From contig NZ_JNZO01000008.1 in the NCBI RefSeq assembly GCF_000717595.1, positions 1 to 64,000 on the forward strand: DNA of 64,000 nucleotides, in the 5' to 3' direction. The first letter of the stretch is position 1, and each line of letters starts with the position of its first letter. Below the pieces are notes generated by a model. It ran no database searches. It had not been told where the DNA came from and saw only the letters and a list, made by a program, of their open reading frames with translations. The position numbers and the translations under genes are program-made. Positions 59,773 through 64,000 of the stretch are shown here, piece by piece. The DNA comes from Streptomyces flavochromogenes (GTDB lineage: Bacteria; Actinomycetota; Actinomycetes; Streptomycetales; Streptomycetaceae).

Positions 59773-61188
59773 TCACACGGGCAGCAGTCGACCGATCAGA
59801 GCCCCCAGCTGGCGGGCGTTCCGGCACGGGCGCATCTCGACGAGACCGGCGTAGGCCGGGGCCACCGAGTCGCCCGTTCCCCACAGCGAGGGCTGCTCGG
59901 GATTCAGCCAGTGGACCCGGCGCGCCCGGTCCGCGATCTGTTGCAGGGCGGCGAGGTTCGGGTCGGAGCCGTTGGTGCGGGCGTCGCCGAGGACGAAGAC
60001 CACGGTGCGCGGGCCGACGGCCTCGGCATACCGGTCGGCGAACTCGCCCAGGGCCGTCCCGTAGTCGCTCTGCCCGTGCCACCCGGTCAGCTCCGCCTCC
60101 GCGAGGATGCGGTCCCCGAGCCCGGCCGGATCCGCGGAACCCCGGGCGATCAGCCCCGTCACCTCGTCGACCCGGTTGACGAAGGCGAAGACACGGACCC
60201 GGCTGAACCGGTCGTGCAGGGCCTGCACCAGCAACATCGTGAACTGCGCGAATCCGGCCACCGATCCGGACACGTCGCACAACAGGACCAGCTCCGGCCG
60301 CCGGGGAGGGCGCCGGCGCAGTACCGGCCGCACCGGCACGCCGCCGGTCGACAGCGACCGCCGCAGCGTCCGCCGCAGATCGATCTCCCCGCGCGACGCC
60401 CGGCGCCGACGGGCGGCGAGCCGGGTGGCAAGCTTCCGTGCCAGCGGCCGTACGGTCCGGCGCAGCTCGTCCAGCTGTGCCCGCCCGGCGAGCAGGAAGT
60501 CGACGGTGTCCGCCGTGCCCGCGACCGCCCGGCGCGCGACCCGGTCGCGGCCCTGGCGCTCGGCGACGCGCCGCCGGGCCTCGGTACGCACCCGCTCGCG
60601 GAAGGCCTCGATGCGCCGCCGGATCTCGTCGTCGAGCAGCCGCTCGGTGAACTCGGGCTCCTCCGTCCCGGGCGCGGCCCGGAGGCGCTCCCGCACCCGG
60701 GCGAGCAGCGTCTCGGGGCGCAGCCGGGACAGCGTCTGGTACGAGGACCAGCCGTCCGACCCGGGGCCGGAGCCGTAGCCGCCGAAACCGCCCACCGCCT
60801 CGGCGGCGAGCCGGTCGAGGGCGGCGCCGTCGGCGGAGCTGAGGGCCTCGGCGAGCCGGTCGCGCAGGGCCGCGAGATCGGCCGGACCGGCCGGGGTGTC
60901 CTCGTGCGCCTCCGCGGCCCTGGTGTGGCCGAGGGGGAAGTAGAGGTCGAAGACGCGGTCGAACACGGGGCGCTGCGCCTCGCCGTGGAGCAGGGTCGCG
61001 GCGAGGGCCTCGCGTACCCGCTCCCGGTCGGTGAAGCCGACGGCTTCGAGGGCGTGCCCGGCGTCCACCGTCTCGCCGGTCCCGATCCCGAATCCATGGG
61101 CACGGAGCGCCCCGACGAGACCGGTGAGGCGGGTGGCGGCCGTCGTCGGCGCGGTGGTGGCGTCCACGCCGTCGACGGGCCGGCTCAC
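59773..61188 (-). CDS. VWA-domain (CoxE-like) protein
   Basis: 471 aa. An N-terminal CoxE-type helical region is followed by a VWA domain with the MIDAS motif LLCDVSGSVAGF (DxSxS), TFVNRVDEVTG and VFVLGDARTNGSDP. The GTG start (61188) overlaps the MoxR ATPase stop by 4 bp. It pairs with that ATPase as an assembly chaperone in the manner of CoxD/CoxE and RavA/ViaA. Confidence 0.92.
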   Translation of the reverse strand: MSRPVDGVDATTAPTTAATRLTGLVGALRAHGFGIGTGETVDAGHALEAVGFTDRERVREALAATLLHGEAQRPVFDRVFDLYFPLGHTRAAEAHEDTPAGPADLAALRDRLAEALSSADGAALDRLAAEAVGGFGGYGSGPGSDGWSSYQTLSRLRPETLLARVRERLRAAPGTEEPEFTERLLDDEIRRRIEAFRERVRTEARRRVAERQGRDRVARRAVAGTADTVDFLLAGRAQLDELRRTVRPLARKLATRLAARRRRASRGEIDLRRTLRRSLSTGGVPVRPVLRRRPPRRPELVLLCDVSGSVAGFAQFTMLLVQALHDRFSRVRVFAFVNRVDEVTGLIARGSADPAGLGDRILAEAELTGWHGQSDYGTALGEFADRYAEAVGPRTVVFVLGDARTNGSDPNLAALQQIADRARRVHWLNPEQPSLWGTGDSVAPAYAGLVEMRPCRNARQLGALIGRLLPV

Positions 61189-62054
61189 ACCGCGTCCAGG
61201 TCGAGCTTGGCGGCGGCCCTCACGATGTCGTCCTGGTGCTTGAGCAGGACGCCCAGGGTCTCGCGTACGACGCGCTCGTCCAGCCGGTCGGCGCCGAGCG
61301 CGAGCAGCGTACGGGCCCAGTCGATGGTCTCCGAGACGGACGGCACCTTCCGCAGGTCCATCGCCCGCAGCGCCCCGACGACCCGCACCACCGACGCGGC
61401 GAGGGCGTCGTCGAGGCCGGGGACCTTGAGGGTGACGATCCTGCGCTCCAGCTCCTCCTCGGGGAACCCGATGTGCAGGAAGAGGCAGCGGCGGCGCAGG
61501 GCCTCGGAGAGCTCGCGGCTCGCGTTGGAGGTGAGCACGGTGAAGGGGCGCCGGGTCGCCTTGATCGTCCCGAGTTCGGGAACGGTGATCTGGAAGTCGC
61601 TGAGGACCTCCAGGAGCAGGCCCTCCACCTCGACGTCGGCCTTGTCCGTCTCGTCGATGAGGAGCACGGTCGGCCGCTCGGAGCGGATCGCGGTGAGCAG
61701 CGGGCGGGGGAGCAGGAACTCCTCGCCGAAGATGTCCGTCCGCGTCTCGTCCCAGGACTCGCCCCGCCCGGCCGTGATCCGCAGGAGCTGTTTGGCGTGG
61801 TTCCACTCGTACAGCGCGCGGGACTCGTCGACGCCCTCGTAGCACTGGAGCCGGACCAGGTGCGCGCCGGTGACCTCGGTGACCGCCTTGGCGAGCTCCG
61901 TCTTGCCGACGCCGGCCGGGCCCTCGACGAGGAGCGGCTTGCCGAGGCGGTCGGCGAGGAAGACGGTCGTGGCGACGGCGGGCGAGGCGAGATAGCCGGT
62001 CGCGGCGAGCCGAGCGGCGACGTCGTCGACGGAGCTGAAGAAACCGGTCGTCAT
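61185..62054 (-). CDS. MoxR-family AAA ATPase
   Basis: 289 aa. Walker A VEGPAGVGKTELAKAV, YEGVDESRALYEWNHAKQLL, Walker B VLLIDETDKADVEVEGLLLE, and VLTSNASRELSEALRRRCLFLHIGFP. This is the second MoxR of the window, paired with the VWA gene downstream. The ATG is preceded by GGGGGGA. It is divergent from the broken phosphatase gene. Confidence 0.93.
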   Translation of the reverse strand: MTTGFFSSVDDVAARLAATGYLASPAVATTVFLADRLGKPLLVEGPAGVGKTELAKAVTEVTGAHLVRLQCYEGVDESRALYEWNHAKQLLRITAGRGESWDETRTDIFGEEFLLPRPLLTAIRSERPTVLLIDETDKADVEVEGLLLEVLSDFQITVPELGTIKATRRPFTVLTSNASRELSEALRRRCLFLHIGFPEEELERRIVTLKVPGLDDALAASVVRVVGALRAMDLRKVPSVSETIDWARTLLALGADRLDERVVRETLGVLLKHQDDIVRAAAKLDLDAV

Positions 62055-62236
62055 GGGCTGTCCCCCCGGGGAGCGAAAACTCGTACTGGCCAGTAGCCTC
62101 CGCTGTACTTGATCAGATGAGGCACCGCCGCACAACCGTCCCGCGCAAGGTCCCTCCCGCGCGCGGGGCGCCACCCGCTGGTGCAATGGGGGGACCGGGT
62201 ATCGCCACCCGGGGACCGCGCCGCGGTGGAGATGTC

Positions 62237-62900
62237 GTGGCGGAACGGGAAGCGGAGCGGGAAGAGGCCCTCCTGACCAGGGTGCGGGCCATGGAGCAGG
62301 CGGTCGGCGAGATCGGTACGACCCTCGACGAGACGAGCACCTGCCGCGAACTCTCCGCCTTCGCGTCCCGGTACCTGCACGCCGCCACAACGGCGACCTC
62401 CTGACGGAACCGGGCGCCCCACCGAGGCGCGCGGCCCACACGGGACCGCCGGTCACCGCCCCGGGCGGCCCGGCGGCCCTCGGGGTGTCCACCGCCCCGG
62501 CCGGTCCGACGGCACCCGGCGGCGCCGAGCGGGGCGCCGCAGGCCTCGCCGAGGGACCGGCTCGCCCGCGGACCGAGCGGACCGTGCGGACGGTGCGGAC
62601 GGTGCGGACGGTGCGGACCGTGAGGACGGTGCGGACCATCCAGACCACGCGGACGATCCGGACCGAGCGGACCACGCGGACGATCCAGAACGAGCGGACC
62701 CCGAGCCGGGCGGGCCGGCCGCGCACGATGCCGTCCCGCCGGGCGACTCCGCCGCCCCCGCCGCCCCCGCCGCCCCCGGCGGACCCGGCGGACCCGCATT
62801 CCACCGGTTCTCCCTCCCCCCCCCCGCCGTCCACGACGAAGAGCCGCTCGGGACGGTCACCCTGACCCGCACCGGCGGCAGGCCCTTCTCCGGCGACGAG
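62237..62900 (+). pseudogene. Frame-broken N-terminal part of a GAF/SpoIIE phosphatase gene
   Basis: From GTG 62237 (GGAG upstream) the frame reads EEALLTRVRAMEQAVGEIGT and TLDETSTCRELSAFASRYLH, the typical start of a GAF/SpoIIE phosphatase, but stops at 62404. The expected continuation (GDLLTEPGAPP...) is in another frame from about 62392. In the repeat-rich part at 62580-62760 the coding frame changes again; FHRFSLPPPAVHDEEPLGTVTLTRTGG (GAF-like end) is in the frame of the phosphatase domain. At least two frame changes are needed to make one protein. This could be decay, assembly error in repeats, or true variation. Confidence 0.55.
62579..62700 (+). repeat. 9-bp-based tandem repeat in the broken gene
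   Basis: GACGGTGCG-type 9-bp units, four or five exact followed by degenerate ones (GACCATCCA, GACCACGCG, GACGATCCG), run for about 120 bp. In one frame they code Thr-Val-Arg, in another Asp-Gly-Ala. A run of ten C follows at 62816-62825. Confidence 0.75.
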
Positions 62901-63686
62901 GTGGCGCCGGCCCGTCACGCCGCCCGCCTCGCGGCCCGGCATCTCGGGCATGCCCGCCGACTCGCTGCCGCCGAGGACGCCGCGCTCCACCTCCAGCGCG
63001 CCCTCGTCGCCGAGCCCGGACGGCCGCACCCCGATCTGGAGATCGCCGGCGGCTACCTGCCCGCCGGGCCCCGCGCCCTCGTCGGCGGGGACTGGTTCGA
63101 GACCGTACGGCTCCCCTTCGGTCGCAGTCTGCTCGTCGTCGGCGACGTCATGGGACACGGCCTCGACGCGGCCGTCGACATGAACGCCTATCGCACCGCG
63201 CTCCGTGAGGTCGCCGCGACCGACCTTCCCCCGCACCGGGTGCTGCGGCACCTCGACTCCGCGGTCGCCGAGGACGGCGCGCGCCGCCCCGTCACCGTTC
63301 TGCTCGTCCGGGTCGACCCGGCCCGCGGCACCGCGACCTTCGCGAGCGCCGGACACCTGCCGCCCGTGGTGTTCGGAGCCGACGGCTCGGCCGAACTCGT
63401 GGACCTCCCCGTCGGCCCGCCCCTCGGTACCGGCGTCGGAGGCTACGAACCGACCACGCGTCCGCTCCGCCCCGAAGACACCCTGCTGCTCTTCACCGAC
63501 GGACTCGTCGAACGCCGCGGCGAGGACACCGACGATTCCCTCGCCCGGCTCGCCGCCCTCCGGCTTCCCCGGGACTCCGGCCCCGACCGGGTCGTCGACG
63601 AGGTGCTCCGCCGCCACGGCGCGCACGGAGCGGAGGACGACGTGGCCGTCCTCGCGGCCCGGATCCGCGCGCGTGCACACCAGTGA
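62901..63686 (+). CDS. SpoIIE-type PP2C phosphatase domain
   Basis: 261 aa from GTG 62901. The frame is open far upstream and joins the GAF-like tail. The catalytic domain is complete: LHLQRALVAEPGRPHPDLEIAG, RALVGGDWFETVRL (metal Asp), LLVVGDVMGHGLDAAVDM, LLLFTDGLVERRGEDTDD, and AEDDVAVLAARI. In this genus these proteins control anti-sigma/anti-anti-sigma switches. Because the N-terminal GAF part is out of frame, translation of this domain alone, or of a full protein after frame correction, is unclear. Confidence 0.8.
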   Translation: MAPARHAARLAARHLGHARRLAAAEDAALHLQRALVAEPGRPHPDLEIAGGYLPAGPRALVGGDWFETVRLPFGRSLLVVGDVMGHGLDAAVDMNAYRTALREVAATDLPPHRVLRHLDSAVAEDGARRPVTVLLVRVDPARGTATFASAGHLPPVVFGADGSAELVDLPVGPPLGTGVGGYEPTTRPLRPEDTLLLFTDGLVERRGEDTDDSLARLAALRLPRDSGPDRVVDEVLRRHGAHGAEDDVAVLAARIRARAHQ

Positions 63687-63823
63687 CGCAGGGTCACATC
63701 CGCCCCACGGAACGCCGTGACGCACGGTCACACCACCCCTGCGTCCAGCATGTTTCGGCCCTCAGCGGGATTCTTCCGGCCGGACGCTTGTGCGCGGGCC
63801 CCCGGGCCCGGCACGCTCCTCGT

Positions 63824-64000
63824 ATGAACACGGCCAGGCATGCCAGTGAACGTCTGATGAGCTGGCCCTCGCTGTCCCCCGGCCGCGCCCATTGCGGCGC
63901 CGCGCTCGGACTGGGCACGGCGACGCAGGAGATCGTGCATTTCCACGGTGAACACGAGGCCGACGTCCACCTCACCCGCGCCATGGTCGCGAAACTGCGC
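63824..64000 (+). CDS. Luciferase-fold (DUF5519-like) protein, 5' part only
   Basis: The first 59 residues of a gene cut by the window end. MSWPSLSPGRAHCGAALGLG and QEIVHFHGEHEADVHLTRAM resemble the start of the actinobacterial luciferase-domain family, where GREIVHFH-type motifs are conserved. ATG 63824 has no Shine-Dalgarno. The 137 bp upstream, after the phosphatase, hold repeated GTGACGCA/GGTCACA motifs (63686-63735) but no gene. Confidence 0.6.
   Translation, partial: MNTARHASERLMSWPSLSPGRAHCGAALGLGTATQEIVHFHGEHEADVHLTRAMVAKLR

Noticed and set aside
62579..62700. CRISPR array
   Set aside because: The units are 9 bp with no spacers; it is a coding-type tandem repeat.
61185..63731. 848-residue minus-strand protein reading through the phosphatase region into MoxR
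   Set aside because: The upstream part is antisense to the phosphatase domain; the MoxR family start is at 62054.
1..64000. Antibiotic biosynthetic gene cluster, prophage or integrative element
   Set aside because: No PKS/NRPS/terpene genes, no integrase, phage structural or transfer genes, and no attachment site were found; the genes are typical chromosomal ones.

Overview
The window looks like a stretch of a Streptomyces (or very close actinomycete) chromosome. GC content is very high, the third codon position is almost always G or C, GTG and TTG starts are common, genes often overlap by 4 bp, and several families are typical of streptomycetes: a conservon (histidine kinase, roadblock, DUF742, GTPase), a three-cysteine NsrR next to Hmp, a kinase fused to a periplasmic binding domain, GAF/SpoIIE phosphatases, and a cysteine-containing sulfur-gene leader peptide. 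I see no rRNA or tRNA gene, no CRISPR array, no intact insertion sequence and no large antibiotic cluster. It is mainly chromosomal housekeeping plus regulation.

Layout. 0-9 kb: the tail of a membrane protein, a ZTP-type riboswitch and folD, a septum-formation-like protein, a SWIM-finger/SNF2-helicase pair on the minus strand, a fatty acid desaturase and a MOSC protein. 9-15 kb (minus strand): a secreted esterase, two unknown proteins, a Ser/Thr kinase fused to a solute-binding domain, and a methyltransferase. 15-22 kb: an MHYT membrane sensor, a complete conservon, a PPOX/F420-type oxidoreductase and an orphan second roadblock protein. 22-27 kb: twin DnaA-box-like sites, an ATP-dependent DNA ligase, a lipoprotein polysaccharide deacetylase, a strong small-RNA candidate with C-rich loops, and a lipoprotein/protease-inhibitor gene pair. 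27-33 kb: Hmp with NsrR and its probable boxes, membrane proteins with SHOCT tails, a peroxiredoxin, and a PadR/SRPBCC divergent pair. 33-41 kb: an L,D-transpeptidase, a PHB-depolymerase-type esterase, a TPR protein, an MFS/cupin operon with a divergent LysR regulator, and an M20 amidohydrolase. 41-46 kb: a three-gene unit made of a MoxR ATPase, a metallopeptidase-like VWA protein and a 463-aa unknown. 46-52 kb: a TetR/AidB pair, a TMEM165/GDT1 transporter under a yybP-ykoY (manganese) riboswitch, a self-controlled TetR/MFS exporter pair and a membrane PP2C phosphatase. 52-64 kb: an S15-type hydrolase, two flavin monooxygenases behind a cysteine leader peptide, a PAF-acetylhydrolase-like protein, a nucleosidase, an HhH protein, a second MoxR/VWA pair, a frame-broken GAF/SpoIIE phosphatase gene with a 9-bp repeat tract, and the start of a luciferase-fold protein.

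Several genes carry visible cis-control: two riboswitches recognised from their conserved cores, an attenuator peptide, and palindromic operators for PadR, LysR, NsrR and two TetR regulators. The least explained items are the structured RNA near 25.8 kb, the 41-45.6 kb triad, the SWIM/SNF2 pair, and the phosphatase gene with repeat-associated frame changes. Product names come from reading motifs by eye; no database search was possible.
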